A DNA stretch of 64,000 bases, from NCBI GenBank assembly GCA_035933635.1, contig DASYYY010000022.1, forward strand, positions 62,001 through 126,000, read 5' to 3'. The stretch comes from JAKIVR01 sp035933635. Its GTDB lineage: Archaea; Thermoplasmatota; Thermoplasmata; Lutacidiplasmatales; UBA184. Positions 49,836-59,384 of the stretch are shown here, piece after piece (position 1 is the first letter of the stretch; the number at the start of each line of letters is the position of its first letter). Both the position numbers and the translations under genes were made by a program. Under the pieces are notes generated by a model. That model saw only the letters and a program-made list of their open reading frames with translations, made no database searches and was not told the origin of the DNA.

Positions 49836-50894
49836 TTGAACGCACCCTCCGCGAAGACCGCATGGACCTACGCCCGGGCCGGAGTCGACCGAGTCCCGGT
49901 CGGCGCGTCGCTCCGTTCGCTGCTGGCCGAGGTTCGCTACCGTCCCCCGCCGACGAGCGGGCGGCGACTACCGGACGCCGGCCACTACGCGGGGTTGTTG
50001 CGCCTGGGTCGCGAAACGATCGCGGTCACCACCGACACCGTCGGGACCAAGTCGCTCCTGGCCCGAGAGCTCGGGAGGTGGGAGGAGGTCGGCGAGGACC
50101 TCGTCGCGGTCAATGTCAACGACCTCGCCGCCGTGGGAGCCCGACCGGCGGGTTTGGTCGACTGCCTGTCGGTGCCGGTCGCTGAACCCGAGGTCTTCGC
50201 CGCGCTCGGCCGCGGGATCGACCGCGGCCTGCGCGCCGCGCAGTGCCATCTGCTCGGCGGCGAGACGGCGGTCGTCCCGGAGATCGTGCAGGGGCCCGAC
50301 CTCGGCGGGACTGCGGTCGGTTTCTTTCCGAGAGGCCGCGCTCCCGTGCTCGGCACCTCGATCCGGCCGGGCGATCAGCTGGTGGGTATCCCGTCGAGCG
50401 GGATCCATGCCAACGGATTCACCCTGGTGCGTCGGCTCGTGGTCGAAACCGGCGCCGCGCTCGACCGGCCCCGGCCCGGCTCGGACGAACCGCTCGGTCA
50501 GGAGCTGCTCCGCCCTACGCGGATCTACGTCGGCCTCAGCGAGGCGGTGGCCCGTGGCCCGGACGTGAGCGGCCTCGCCCACATCTCGGGTGGGGGGGTC
50601 CGCAACCTCGTGCGCCTCAACGCGAAAGTGGAGTTCGTCCTCGACGCGATGCCCGCGGCCCCGGCGTTGTTCGACTTCCTCCAGCGATCGGGAGACGTCG
50701 CGGCCGACGAGATGTACCAGACGTTCAACATGGGCATCGGCTTCGTCCTCGTCGTCCGGCCGCGGCGGACCTCCGAGCTGATGCGACGACTGCGCCGCGC
50801 GGGGGCGCCCGATGCCCGGGTGATCGGTCATGTGACCCGGGGTCGGGGCGTCTCCCTGCCGCAGCTCGGGCTACGGTACGAAGGATACTCTTAG
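49836..50894 (+). CDS. purM: Phosphoribosylformylglycinamidine cyclo-ligase (AIR synthase)
   Basis: The protein has about 352 residues. It includes VTTDTVGTKSLLARELG near residue 64, VAVNVNDLAAVGARPAGLVD near residue 92, LLGGETAVVPEI near residue 145, SGIHANGFTLVRRL near residue 190 and HISGGGVRNLVRL near residue 250, in AIR synthase order. It closes the imidazole ring in purine synthesis. The start is a TTG at 49836, about 28 bp after a TATA-like box. Confidence 0.92.
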   Translation: MNAPSAKTAWTYARAGVDRVPVGASLRSLLAEVRYRPPPTSGRRLPDAGHYAGLLRLGRETIAVTTDTVGTKSLLARELGRWEEVGEDLVAVNVNDLAAVGARPAGLVDCLSVPVAEPEVFAALGRGIDRGLRAAQCHLLGGETAVVPEIVQGPDLGGTAVGFFPRGRAPVLGTSIRPGDQLVGIPSSGIHANGFTLVRRLVVETGAALDRPRPGSDEPLGQELLRPTRIYVGLSEAVARGPDVSGLAHISGGGVRNLVRLNAKVEFVLDAMPAAPALFDFLQRSGDVAADEMYQTFNMGIGFVLVVRPRRTSELMRRLRRAGAPDARVIGHVTRGRGVSLPQLGLRYEGYS

Positions 50895-50912
50895 TCCGCC
50901 TGGGCAGAGCCG

Positions 50913-51848
50913 GTGATCCCTTCGACCTCGCGCGCACGGAACTACGCCGTCGTAGTTTCGCTGCTGGCCGCATTCCTCTGGGCGTCGTACTACGGCTTCG
51001 TTCTGGGTATCGGCACGGGTGCATCGAGCGCGGCGCTGCTCCTCGATCCCTTCCTGTTCGGGGGCGTGTTTTACGGCCTGTGGGCTCTGTACCGCGGGTC
51101 GGGCCGGGAGTACGTCCGGTTGTTCGCCTCGCCCCCGCAGTGGGGACGGGCCGGGATGCTCCTCGGCGCCCAGATCGGGATCCTTCTCCTCACGCTCCGC
51201 GGAGCTGCCGTCGATGCCGCCCTGCTCTCGCTCGTGGGGGACGTCGCGCTCACGCCCTTGGTCGTGATGCTGGTCTTCAACGAAGGACGGGCACGCCTCC
51301 GCTCGGTCGTCTTCGTCCTGGGAATCCTCCTGAGCGGCGCGGGAGCGTCGCTGACGATCCTCGCCGGAGGCAGTGTCACCGGTCTCAGCGGCGCGGAGCT
51401 GCTCGCCGCCCCGACCATACCGCTACTCGTGGCGGGCTACTTCGTAGGGTCCGCGCGGGTCGGACGTACCCTGCCGATCAGCGCTGTGGCTGCGCAGTCG
51501 TACCTCGCGTGCGCGATCCTCGCCCTGGTGGCGGTCGTGCTCTACGACCGGTCCTTCGCCGGGCTATTCCCTTCCGATCCGGTGGCACTGGCTCTGGTGC
51601 TGGGTGCGGCGGCCACGAGCTTCTTCATCGCACCGCTGCTCTACTTCGACGCCATCGAGCGGGCCGGCATCTTCCTGCCTTCTCTGCTCATGGCCGCGAT
51701 CCCGGTCTTCACGCTCGCGTTCACCGCGACCCTGCTCGGTCGGGTCCCGCCCTGGCTCGGGTTGCTCGGGGTGCCCGTGGCGGTGGTGGGGGCGATCTTG
51801 GCGGTGCGTGGGAGCCACGCGGCGGAGGCACCGACGCCCACAGCTTGA
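50913..51848 (+). CDS. EamA/DMT-family transporter
   Basis: The 311-residue protein has ten hydrophobic helices in two repeats. The first repeat begins VVSLLAAFLWASYYGFVLG, and the second has AVAAQSYLACAILALVAVVLYD and ends AIPVFTLAFTATLLGRVPPWLGLLG. DMT transporters export metabolites such as amino acids or nucleosides. It follows purM by 18 bases, which suggests a link to purine metabolism but does not prove it. The GTG start is used. Confidence 0.82.
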   Translation: MIPSTSRARNYAVVVSLLAAFLWASYYGFVLGIGTGASSAALLLDPFLFGGVFYGLWALYRGSGREYVRLFASPPQWGRAGMLLGAQIGILLLTLRGAAVDAALLSLVGDVALTPLVVMLVFNEGRARLRSVVFVLGILLSGAGASLTILAGGSVTGLSGAELLAAPTIPLLVAGYFVGSARVGRTLPISAVAAQSYLACAILALVAVVLYDRSFAGLFPSDPVALALVLGAAATSFFIAPLLYFDAIERAGIFLPSLLMAAIPVFTLAFTATLLGRVPPWLGLLGVPVAVVGAILAVRGSHAAEAPTPTA

Positions 51849-51854
51849 GCGAGA

Positions 51855-54341
51855 TCAGGATTCGGGCGCCGAGACCTCGTCGAAGGCGGCGAGCGTCTTC
51901 GTGATCTTGCGCTTGCGCGGGCCCCCCGAGCCCAAGTCTCCGATGGGGGTGTCGAGACCGACCGGGGGGGTGGCCGACGCGGCCAGCGGCCCCGCCGGGC
52001 TCGCGGGTTCGATCAGCTTCTGCTGGCGCCGGCCTTGAAGGAGCATGTCCGCATCCCAGTCGTACACTTCGGTCACGCGCGCCAGGGTCTGGGCGACCCG
52101 CTCGGCGTAGTACCCGTAGTCCGGCTTCTTGGTGAACGGGCGGCCGGACATCCACGGCTCGATCTCTTGCGGGGTGCGGGAAGCGTTGGTCACGATCCAG
52201 GCGACCTTCATCCCCGGGATGACGTCGTACCCTTCAGCCTGCAGCTGCTTGAACGCGCGCAGGAACGGCAACCCGTCCCGGGTGGATTCGTTGTAGTCGC
52301 CCTCGGCGCGGACCGACCGGGCGACGACGAGCCGTTCCGGCGGGACCTGTTCCTTCTGGACCTGGGCGACCAGCTCGCGGGCGCGTGTCAGTGCGACGGC
52401 GGGATTGCCCTTGAGCACGAGGTCGAAAACCTCGTTGAGCGCCTCGACCTGGTAGTCGAAGGCATCGGTCCGCCGGCTCTCGTAGCCACGGATGACGAGC
52501 TCCTCCTTTGGCCAGACGGTCCGGCCGACGTACCGTTTCTTGGCCCCGTGGCTGAAGAGCGCCTCGTAGACGGACTGGAACTCGAAGGTGACGCCCTTGG
52601 CGGTGAACCGGCGGGCGAGCTCCTGGCCGAAGGCCTTGGAGCCCTCGAGCGTCGGGACGGGGGATTTGACGAACACGCTATCGGTGTCGGAGTAGACGAC
52701 CTCGTGGTGGTCGGCCTCCAGCTCCCGGATGATCGTTGTGATCTGGTCGCGGGCGAACGAGGTGATCGCCGCACCGATGTCCTTGTTCGTGAACCGGTAG
52801 AAGCTCGAGGCGAGCACGCCGTAGAACGAGTTCATCAGGACCTTCACGGCGGCCTGGAGACCGTCGTAGTACTGCCGGCCTTCCTCGGTGGGAGCCGCCC
52901 GCCCCTGCTGGCGCAGATCGTCGCGGGCCTGCAGGAGCTCCTGCAGGATCTCCGGGATGACCCCGCGGCGCTGCTCGACGGTCAGGAACCGGGCGCCCGA
53001 GGGAGCCACGGTGGGGCCCTCGGGGGAGAGCGTCGTGAAGCAGAGATTCTTCGCGATGATGATGGACGGGTACATCGCCTTGAAATCGAGGACGACCACC
53101 CACGGGAACAGGCCGGGCCGGATCGAGTGCACGTACCCTCCCTCGATGGGGGCGTCGCGACCGGTCCGGTGGGTCGGAGGCACCCCGATGGACCGGCGGT
53201 CGGCGCGGGGGACGAGCAGCGCGTCGATGAAGAGCGAGGTTCGACCGTTGAGCCCCTCCTCCAGGGGCAAGTGGGCGACCGTGGCCAGGTCGGCCGCCTT
53301 GTCCATGGCCCGCAGCTTCTGGAGGATTCGGAGGGCGAGGCGAGCGTCGTGCTCGCAGTACTTCATCACGGCCTCCGGGTCCTTCTTCCATTCCTCGGCG
53401 ATATTGCGGCGGTCGACGTCGAGCTTCTTGTCCCCCAAGAGGACCTGGGCGACGTAGTCGAGGGACTCCTGCTTGGGGCGGAGGTCCCGACGAGCCGTCC
53501 ACCACGCATCGGCCACGATGCGACCGTGGATGCGCCAGAGGCGCTGGCCGGCGTCCTCGGTCGGCCCGCGGTCCCGGCCGAGCGGCAGACCCGGGATCCC
53601 GAGCGCCTGGGCGCGCTCGATCAGGAGGGGGAAGTCGTACCCTCCGATGTTGTAACCGGTAATGACGTCCGGGTCGGCCTCGACGACCTTTCGGATGAAC
53701 GATTCGAGGATATGCCGCTCGTCACCGGAGAACCGGAAGCTCTCCTCGGCGCCGTTGCGGTCGATCACCCCGCAGAGCGTGAAGATCGTCCGCTCCTTGA
53801 TCGCGTTCTCGATATCGAAGGCGAGGTAGGTCAGCGGGGGCCGGAACGGCGACGCCGGCCGGATGTCCTCCGTCGGGCTCGTGACCGCTCGGACGACCCG
53901 GGGGACCGTGTAGAGGGCTCGGACCTCGGCCGGTTCGTCCTCCACCTCGCAGTGGACCGTCAAGCCCAGCCCCTTGTCGTAGAGGAAGCGGTGGACGAAC
54001 GGGATGTCGCAGGCGAGGACGCTGCCTTCCTCCCCCTCGCGGCGGTATCGCTCCCGGAAGCTCGGGACGGTCCACGGGTGCTGGATCGAGATCTGCAACA
54101 CCGACCGGTCCGACCCCCGAACCCAGCGGGTCAGCTCCCGCTGTTCGACGACCTCGGATTCGGTCGACAGGCGCTGGCGCTGGTCGGCGTTGGCCTCGGT
54201 CAGCTGGAAGTACGGTCGGAATCCGTAGTAGCGAACGACCAGGCTCTCTCCGGCTCGATCCTTGGCGTAGAGCTCGACCACGACGCCGTCCTCGTACGCC
54301 CGGTACGAGCCCCCGAGCACGAACAGATCGACGCCGGTCAC
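51855..54341 (-). CDS. polB: Family B DNA polymerase
   Basis: The 828-residue polymerase has the proofreading exonuclease motifs LAFDIENA near residue 173, GYNIGGYDF near residue 230 and YCEHDARLA near residue 330. Polymerase motifs are DFKAMYPSII near residue 420, KVLMNSFYGVLASS near residue 505 and YSDTDSVFV near residue 550. A uracil-sensing type N-terminus (VDLFVLGGSYRAYEDG) is present. It replicates or repairs DNA. Its start is about 25 bp from a minus-strand TATA-like box. Confidence 0.97.
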   Translation of the reverse strand: MTGVDLFVLGGSYRAYEDGVVVELYAKDRAGESLVVRYYGFRPYFQLTEANADQRQRLSTESEVVEQRELTRWVRGSDRSVLQISIQHPWTVPSFRERYRREGEEGSVLACDIPFVHRFLYDKGLGLTVHCEVEDEPAEVRALYTVPRVVRAVTSPTEDIRPASPFRPPLTYLAFDIENAIKERTIFTLCGVIDRNGAEESFRFSGDERHILESFIRKVVEADPDVITGYNIGGYDFPLLIERAQALGIPGLPLGRDRGPTEDAGQRLWRIHGRIVADAWWTARRDLRPKQESLDYVAQVLLGDKKLDVDRRNIAEEWKKDPEAVMKYCEHDARLALRILQKLRAMDKAADLATVAHLPLEEGLNGRTSLFIDALLVPRADRRSIGVPPTHRTGRDAPIEGGYVHSIRPGLFPWVVVLDFKAMYPSIIIAKNLCFTTLSPEGPTVAPSGARFLTVEQRRGVIPEILQELLQARDDLRQQGRAAPTEEGRQYYDGLQAAVKVLMNSFYGVLASSFYRFTNKDIGAAITSFARDQITTIIRELEADHHEVVYSDTDSVFVKSPVPTLEGSKAFGQELARRFTAKGVTFEFQSVYEALFSHGAKKRYVGRTVWPKEELVIRGYESRRTDAFDYQVEALNEVFDLVLKGNPAVALTRARELVAQVQKEQVPPERLVVARSVRAEGDYNESTRDGLPFLRAFKQLQAEGYDVIPGMKVAWIVTNASRTPQEIEPWMSGRPFTKKPDYGYYAERVAQTLARVTEVYDWDADMLLQGRRQQKLIEPASPAGPLAASATPPVGLDTPIGDLGSGGPRKRKITKTLAAFDEVSAPES

Positions 54342-54361
54342 GCACTCCGGAGCCGGGGCCG

Positions 54362-54369
54362 TGATATTC
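54362..54369 (-). promoter_or_regulatory. TATA-like box of polB
   Basis: The reverse-strand element GAATATCA lies about 25 bp before the ATG at 54341. Confidence 0.45.
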
Positions 54370-54503
54370 GGTTGGCGGCACGCGCGCGCTCCGGTACCGG
54401 GTCTCGCCCATCGAACGGGCGCGGTGGCGGTCTTCGGGACCCGCTTCGCATGCGGCGGCTCCAGCGCCCGCGTCGAATTTCTCTCGATTTTCTCCCGGCG
54501 ACC

Positions 54504-54512
54504 CTTAAATAG
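54504..54512 (+). promoter_or_regulatory. TATA-like box of the uS12-uS7-EF-2 operon
   Basis: The element cttaaatag lies about 40 bp before the GTG at 54549 but only 14 bp before the in-frame ATG at 54522, so the GTG is the likelier start. Confidence 0.5.
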
Positions 54513-54548
54513 GGAGCCTAGATGCTCGGCCCCTCCGAGAGTATCGCC

Positions 54549-54983
54549 GTGTCGCCACCGTCGGGACTCAACACAGGCGGACGCCTAGCCGCTCTGCGGC
54601 AACGCCGCCGGTGGTCCGACCGGTACTACAAGCGGCGGACGTTGCGCCTGAAGCAGAAGTCGGACCCGCTCGAGGGGGCACCCCAGGCGCGCGGGATCGT
54701 CCTGGAGAAGGTCGGGGTCGAGGCCAAGCAGCCCAACTCGGCCATTCGCAAGTGCATCAAGGTCCAGCTGATCAAGAACGGTCGCCAGGTCACGGCCTTC
54801 GCCGTCGGTGACGGCGCCATCAACTTCATCGACGAGCACGACGAGGTCCTCGTCGAGGGGATCGGCGGACGCATGGGCCGGTCCTACGGCGACATCCCCG
54901 GCGTACGCTACAAGGTCATCCAGGTGAACGGTACGTCCCTCGACGAGCTCGTCCGGGGCCGCAAGGAGAAGCCGCAGCGATGA
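54549..54983 (+). CDS. rps12: Ribosomal protein uS12
   Basis: The 144-residue protein (GTG start) has SGLNTGGRLAALRQRRRWSD at the N-terminus, KQPNSAIRKCIKVQLIKNG near residue 60 and GIGGRMGRSYGDIPGVRYKV near residue 105. These regions shape the decoding site. An in-frame ATG at 54522 would add nine residues but lies too close to the promoter. It heads the operon with uS7 (ATGA overlap) and EF-2. Confidence 0.95.
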   Translation: MSPPSGLNTGGRLAALRQRRRWSDRYYKRRTLRLKQKSDPLEGAPQARGIVLEKVGVEAKQPNSAIRKCIKVQLIKNGRQVTAFAVGDGAINFIDEHDEVLVEGIGGRMGRSYGDIPGVRYKVIQVNGTSLDELVRGRKEKPQR

Positions 54984-55657
54984 GGTCGGAACGCGAGACC
55001 CCGGTGCCCACCGTCGACCCCCGCTTCGAGATCCCCCCGGAGGAGACGGCCCCGCCCGTCCAGCGGGCACCCGCACCGGCCCCGCCGCCGTTCGCGCTCC
55101 CGCCGCTGTTCGGGAAGTACCCGTTCGAGGGGATCGAGGTCCACGACCCGGGGCTGGCGCCGTACCTGTACCTCCACCCGATCTACTCGCTCCACTCCGA
55201 GGGCAAGCTCTCGGGGCGCCCGTTCATGAAGGCGCACATGCACCTCGTCGAGCGGCTCGCGAACAACCTGATGAAAGGCGGCAAGTTCACGGGCAAGAAG
55301 TCCAAGGCCATCGGCACCATCCGCCAGGCCTTCGACGAGCTGGCCAAGGCCGAGAGCCAGAACCCGCTCCAGCTGCTGGTCAACGCGGTAGAGAACGCCG
55401 CTCCCCGGGAGGAGGTCACCCGGCTGCAGTTCGGTGGGATCTCCGTCCCTCGCGCCGTCGATTCGGCCCCGGCCCGCCGCGTCGGGGTCGCCATCCGCAA
55501 CCTCGCGCTCGGCGCCATCCAGGCCTCGCGCAAGTCCACCAAGCCGATCCATAGCTGTCTCGCGAGCGAGATCCAGCTGGCCGCCAAGGGCGACCTGACA
55601 AGCTTCGCCGTCGGCCGCAAGGAAGAGGTCGAGCGCGTCGCCCAGTCGGCCCGTTAG
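54980..55657 (+). CDS. rps7: Ribosomal protein uS7
   Basis: The 225-residue protein has an extended N-terminus of about 40 residues rich in Pro, Ala and Glu. The uS7 core follows with LFGKYPFEGIEVHDPGLAPYL and LANNLMKGGKFTGKKSKAIGTIRQAF near residue 95. RLQFGGISVPRAVDSAPARR lies near residue 155, and it ends ASRKSTKPIHSCLASEI. It organises the 30S head. The extension is longer than in most archaeal S7 proteins known to me. Confidence 0.95.
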   Translation: MRSERETPVPTVDPRFEIPPEETAPPVQRAPAPAPPPFALPPLFGKYPFEGIEVHDPGLAPYLYLHPIYSLHSEGKLSGRPFMKAHMHLVERLANNLMKGGKFTGKKSKAIGTIRQAFDELAKAESQNPLQLLVNAVENAAPREEVTRLQFGGISVPRAVDSAPARRVGVAIRNLALGAIQASRKSTKPIHSCLASEIQLAAKGDLTSFAVGRKEEVERVAQSAR

Positions 55658-55681
55658 GCGGACGCGCAGGGGAGGGTCGTT

Positions 55682-57883
55682 GTGACGCACGTACGGGCCG
55701 AGCTCGCCGAAGCCATCCCCGGCATGATGCGTCAGGTCGAGCGCATCCGCAACATCGGCATCGTCGCCCACATCCACCACGGCAAGACCACGCTGTCGGA
55801 CAACCTGCTGGCCGCCGCCGGGATGATCTCCAACGAGCTCGCGGGCAAGCAGCTCTACCTCAATTTCGACGAGCAGGAGCAGGCCCGGCTCCTGACGATC
55901 AACAACGCCGACGTGACGATCGTCCACGAGTACGAGTCGAACAAGTACCTGATCAACCTCATCGACACCCCCGGCCACGTCGACTTCGGCGGCGACGTCA
56001 CCCGCGCGATGCGCGCGGTCGACGGGGCGGTCGTCGTCGTCTGCGCCGTCGAGGGGGTGATGGCCCAGACCGAGACGGTGCTGCGCCAAGCGCTCCGGGA
56101 GAAGGTCAAGCCGGTCCTGTTCATCAACAAGGTCGACCGGGCGATCAAGGAGCTCAAGCTCACCCCCGAGTCCTTCCAGAAGCGGTTCATCTCCATCATC
56201 ACCGAGGTCAACGAGCTCATCCGGAAGATGGCGCCGGAGGAGTTCATCGACGAGTGGTCCGTCGACCCCCGGAACGGCTCGGTCGCATTCGGCAGCGGCT
56301 ACGAGAACTGGGCGATCTCGATCCCGTACATGCAGCGGACCGGCGTGAAGTTCACCGACATCATCAACTACGTCTCCACCGACCGCTCCAAGGAGATCGC
56401 GAAGCTGGCCCGGATCAACGACGTCGTCTTCGACATGGTCGTCAAGCACCTACCGGCGCCGACGGTCGCCCAGAAATACCGGATCCCGAACATCTGGCGG
56501 GGCGATTCCGGCTCGACGATCGGCAAGGCGATGGTCGCCACCGACCCCGAGGGGCCGACCTCGTTCATGGTCACCGACATCACCATGGACCCGAACGCGG
56601 GCGAGATCGCCACGGGGCGGGTCTTCTCCGGCCGGCTGCAGAAGGGCATGGAGCTCCAGGTGGCCGGTGCGAAGGCCAAGAACCGGGTGCAGCACGTCTC
56701 GCTGTTCATGGGTCCGGAGCGGCTGATGGTCGAGGAGGTCACCGCCGGCAACATCGCCGCCGTGATCGGACTGTCCGACGCCTTCGCCGGCACGACGATG
56801 TCCAACTCCCCAGAGATGGTCCCCTTCGAGGAGATCCGCCACGTCTCCGAGCCGGTGGTGACGGTCGCCATCGAGCCCAAGCACATGGCCGACCTCCCCA
56901 AGCTCATCGAGACGATGCGCAAGATCGCCAAGGAGGACGCCTCGCTCCGGGTCGAGATTAACCCCGAGACCGGCGAGCACCTGCTCTCGGGTATGGGCGA
57001 GCTCCACCTGGAGATCACCCAGTACCGGATCGTCAACGACTACAAGGTCGAGATCCAGTCCTCCAAGCCGATCGTCGTCTACCGCGAGACCGTCGACGGG
57101 CCGGGCGGTCCGTTCGAGGGGAAGTCGCCGAACAAGCACAACAAGTTCTACTTCGAGGTCGAGGCGCTCCCGGCCGCCGTCAGCCAGGCGATCAAGGACG
57201 GCGAGATCCCGCAGGGCAAATCGTTCAAGGACACGAAGACGCTCATCGCCAAGCTCGTCGAAATGGGTGTGGACCGCGACGAGGCGCGCGGGATCACCGC
57301 CGTCGAGGGGACGAACATCCTGTTCGACGTGACCAAGGGGATCCAGTACCTCAACGAGACGATGGACCTCATCGTCGACGCCTACAAGGAGGCGATGAAC
57401 CGGGGACCTCTGGCCAACGAGAAGGTCTACGGGCTGAAGGTCCGCCTCGTCGACGCCAAGCTCCACGAGGACTCGATCCATCGCGGGCCGGCCCAGACGA
57501 TCCCCGCGGCCCGTTCCGGCGTCTACGGCGCGATGGTGCTCGCCGGTCGCGTGCTCCTCGAGCCGCTGCAGAAGGTCACCGTCAACGTCCCGCAGGAGGT
57601 GCTCGCCAACGCCACCCGCGAACTCCAACGGCGGCGCGGCGAGATCCTGGACATGACCAGCGTCGGTGACCTGCAGACCATCGTCGCGAAGGTCCCGGTC
57701 GCCGAGCTGTTCGGTTTCGCCTCCGATATCCGCAGCGCGACGGCCGGCAAGGTGCTGTGGGCGACGGAGTCGATGGGATTCGAGGTCCTCCCCCGCGAGA
57801 TGCAGAAGGACATCGTCGGCCAGGTCCGTCAGCGGCGCGGGCTCAAGCCCGAGCCCTACGACGCGGCCTACTACTCCGGGTAG
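55682..57883 (+). CDS. fusA: Translation elongation factor 2
   Basis: The 733-residue GTPase has the G1 motif VAHIHHGKTTLSD near residue 26, with His where most EF-2 proteins have Asp. It also has LIDTPGHVDFGGDVTRAM near residue 98 and NKVDRAIKEL near residue 152. The C-terminal EDSIHRGPAQTIPAARSG holds the diphthamide His. EF-2 moves tRNA and mRNA on the ribosome. The switch region reads ARLLTINNAD rather than RGITI. The GTG start has a GGAGGG element a few bases before it. Confidence 0.96.
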   Translation: MTHVRAELAEAIPGMMRQVERIRNIGIVAHIHHGKTTLSDNLLAAAGMISNELAGKQLYLNFDEQEQARLLTINNADVTIVHEYESNKYLINLIDTPGHVDFGGDVTRAMRAVDGAVVVVCAVEGVMAQTETVLRQALREKVKPVLFINKVDRAIKELKLTPESFQKRFISIITEVNELIRKMAPEEFIDEWSVDPRNGSVAFGSGYENWAISIPYMQRTGVKFTDIINYVSTDRSKEIAKLARINDVVFDMVVKHLPAPTVAQKYRIPNIWRGDSGSTIGKAMVATDPEGPTSFMVTDITMDPNAGEIATGRVFSGRLQKGMELQVAGAKAKNRVQHVSLFMGPERLMVEEVTAGNIAAVIGLSDAFAGTTMSNSPEMVPFEEIRHVSEPVVTVAIEPKHMADLPKLIETMRKIAKEDASLRVEINPETGEHLLSGMGELHLEITQYRIVNDYKVEIQSSKPIVVYRETVDGPGGPFEGKSPNKHNKFYFEVEALPAAVSQAIKDGEIPQGKSFKDTKTLIAKLVEMGVDRDEARGITAVEGTNILFDVTKGIQYLNETMDLIVDAYKEAMNRGPLANEKVYGLKVRLVDAKLHEDSIHRGPAQTIPAARSGVYGAMVLAGRVLLEPLQKVTVNVPQEVLANATRELQRRRGEILDMTSVGDLQTIVAKVPVAELFGFASDIRSATAGKVLWATESMGFEVLPREMQKDIVGQVRQRRGLKPEPYDAAYYSG

Positions 57884-57907
57884 CGCCGCCGGTACCGGGC
57901 GCGCTCC

Positions 57908-58519
57908 TCAACGGGAGCGCACGCTCGACCGCTTCCGGGCCCGCGACCTCGCTCCCGGACCGGTCGCGGCGTCCAGGGTGAGCTGGGTGGGGTCCGCGGG
58001 CCCGTAGAGCGTTCCCGAGCGGAGCGGCCAGGCCCCCTCGTGTTCGAGAAGCCACTTCTTCCTCCACAGGCCGAGGCCATACCCGGTCAGGCTTCGGTCA
58101 TCGCCCACGACGCGGTGGCAGGGGATCATGACCGGCAGCGGGTTGCGATGCATCGAGCCGCCGACGGCGCGCGCTGCTCCGGGATGGCCGGCCTTGCGGG
58201 CCAGCTCTCCGTAGCTCACCGTCCGGCCCGCCGGAACCTTGCACAGCTCGGCCCAGATCGCCCGGTCGAACTCCGAACCGGGGACCGCACTGAGGTCGAA
58301 GTCGAACGTGCTACGTCGCCCCGCGAAGTACTCCTTGAGCTGGGCGACCGCCGAACCGGGAGGGGGACTGCCACGAAGGGGCGTCGCTCCGGGCGGAACC
58401 TCCCGCTCCTCGTGGCCCCGCTCGAGCAGGTCGACCGTGCGGACCTGGCGATCGTGGTAGACAACGCGGAACGTTCCGATCGGAGTCGGCACGTGAGCGA
58501 CGGTGAGCTCGCTCCCCAT
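57908..58519 (-). CDS. ogt: Methylated-DNA--[protein]-cysteine S-methyltransferase
   Basis: The 203-residue protein has the active-site motif MIPCHRVVGDDRSLTGYGLGLWRK near residue 130 and the DNA-binding helix GELARKAGHPGAARAVGGSMHRNPLPV near residue 105. It removes O6-alkyl groups from guanine by stoichiometric transfer to the Cys of PCHR. The C-terminal Arg-rich 30 residues are an extension. It is convergent with EF-2. Confidence 0.95.
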   Translation of the reverse strand: MGSELTVAHVPTPIGTFRVVYHDRQVRTVDLLERGHEEREVPPGATPLRGSPPPGSAVAQLKEYFAGRRSTFDFDLSAVPGSEFDRAIWAELCKVPAGRTVSYGELARKAGHPGAARAVGGSMHRNPLPVMIPCHRVVGDDRSLTGYGLGLWRKKWLLEHEGAWPLRSGTLYGPADPTQLTLDAATGPGARSRARKRSSVRSR

Positions 58520-58697
58520 GGGCCCGCGAACGGTTCACGGATTCAAAGGTTCTCCCGCTAGCGAGGCGTTCGGGTCGGGGCCGAGGGCGAAGGCGGGGGT
58601 GGTTTCCGAGCGAGCCGAAGATCGTGCCATCGACGCCCGACACCCCAGGGTGCGATCCTCCCGAGACCTCCGGCCGTGCCAGCGTGCGCGTTGAACG

Positions 58698-59384
58698 CTA
58701 GGAGACCGATTCGAGCCCGCGTTCCGAGATGCGGTACGGGACCTCACGCGGCGGCAGGGAGCGATGCTTGACCAGGCGGGCGGAGCGTCGGCCGGAGTCG
58801 GTCCGGTCGAACCGAACGATCGTCTTGGACAGGTGGTTGAGGAACGGACCGCCGATCGGTTCCAGCGTCCCGGTGCTGACGTTCCGCCACACCTGGTTCG
58901 TGAAGAGCACCGGTACATGGGTGGCGACGGCGCAGCCCAGGAGGTCGGCCATTTGCGCGAGCAGCCGTCGCCGTGCCCCCTCTTCGTCGGAGGTTCCCAA
59001 GGTCAGCCGATAGTGCAGCACCGCGGAGTCGAGGACGATCAGACCGACGGCCCGGCGGCCGTCGCGCGCGAGGTCCGTGGTCGTATGCACCGCGTCCTCC
59101 TGCCGGGCGAGGTCGGGCGGGGTGCTGATCAGCATCCGCCGCAGGATGCGGTCGGCGTCCCCGCCGGCCATCTGGGCCACGCGCTCGGTGCTGACCCCCT
59201 CGGTGTCGATGTAGAACACCCAACGGTCCTGACGTGCCACCCGGAGCGCCGCCTCCAGGCAGAGGATCGTCTTGCCGGTACCACCCTCTCCGTAGATCTC
59301 GGTCAATCCGTCCGGTTCCAGCCCTCCTTCGAGAAGCCGGTCGATGGGATCGCTTCCGGTGGGGACCCGGTCGGGGGCGCTCAC
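58698..59384 (-). CDS. radB: DNA repair and recombination protein RadB
   Basis: From GTG 59384 the 228-residue RecA-fold protein has Walker A IYGEGGTGKTILCLEAAL near residue 28, FYIDTEGVSTER near residue 58, LIVLDSAVLHYRL near residue 108 and a second ATP-site loop THVPVLFTNQVWRNV near residue 150. It lacks the N-terminal DNA-binding domain of RadA, as RadB does. It assists RadA in recombination. It overlaps the upstream nuclease gene by four bases (GTGA). Confidence 0.9.
   Translation of the reverse strand: MSAPDRVPTGSDPIDRLLEGGLEPDGLTEIYGEGGTGKTILCLEAALRVARQDRWVFYIDTEGVSTERVAQMAGGDADRILRRMLISTPPDLARQEDAVHTTTDLARDGRRAVGLIVLDSAVLHYRLTLGTSDEEGARRRLLAQMADLLGCAVATHVPVLFTNQVWRNVSTGTLEPIGGPFLNHLSKTIVRFDRTDSGRRSARLVKHRSLPPREVPYRISERGLESVS

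Noticed and set aside
52035..54512. Long plus-strand frame antisense to DNA polymerase B
   Set aside because: The polymerase frame has all exonuclease and polymerase motifs; the antisense frame has biased composition and no recognisable domain.
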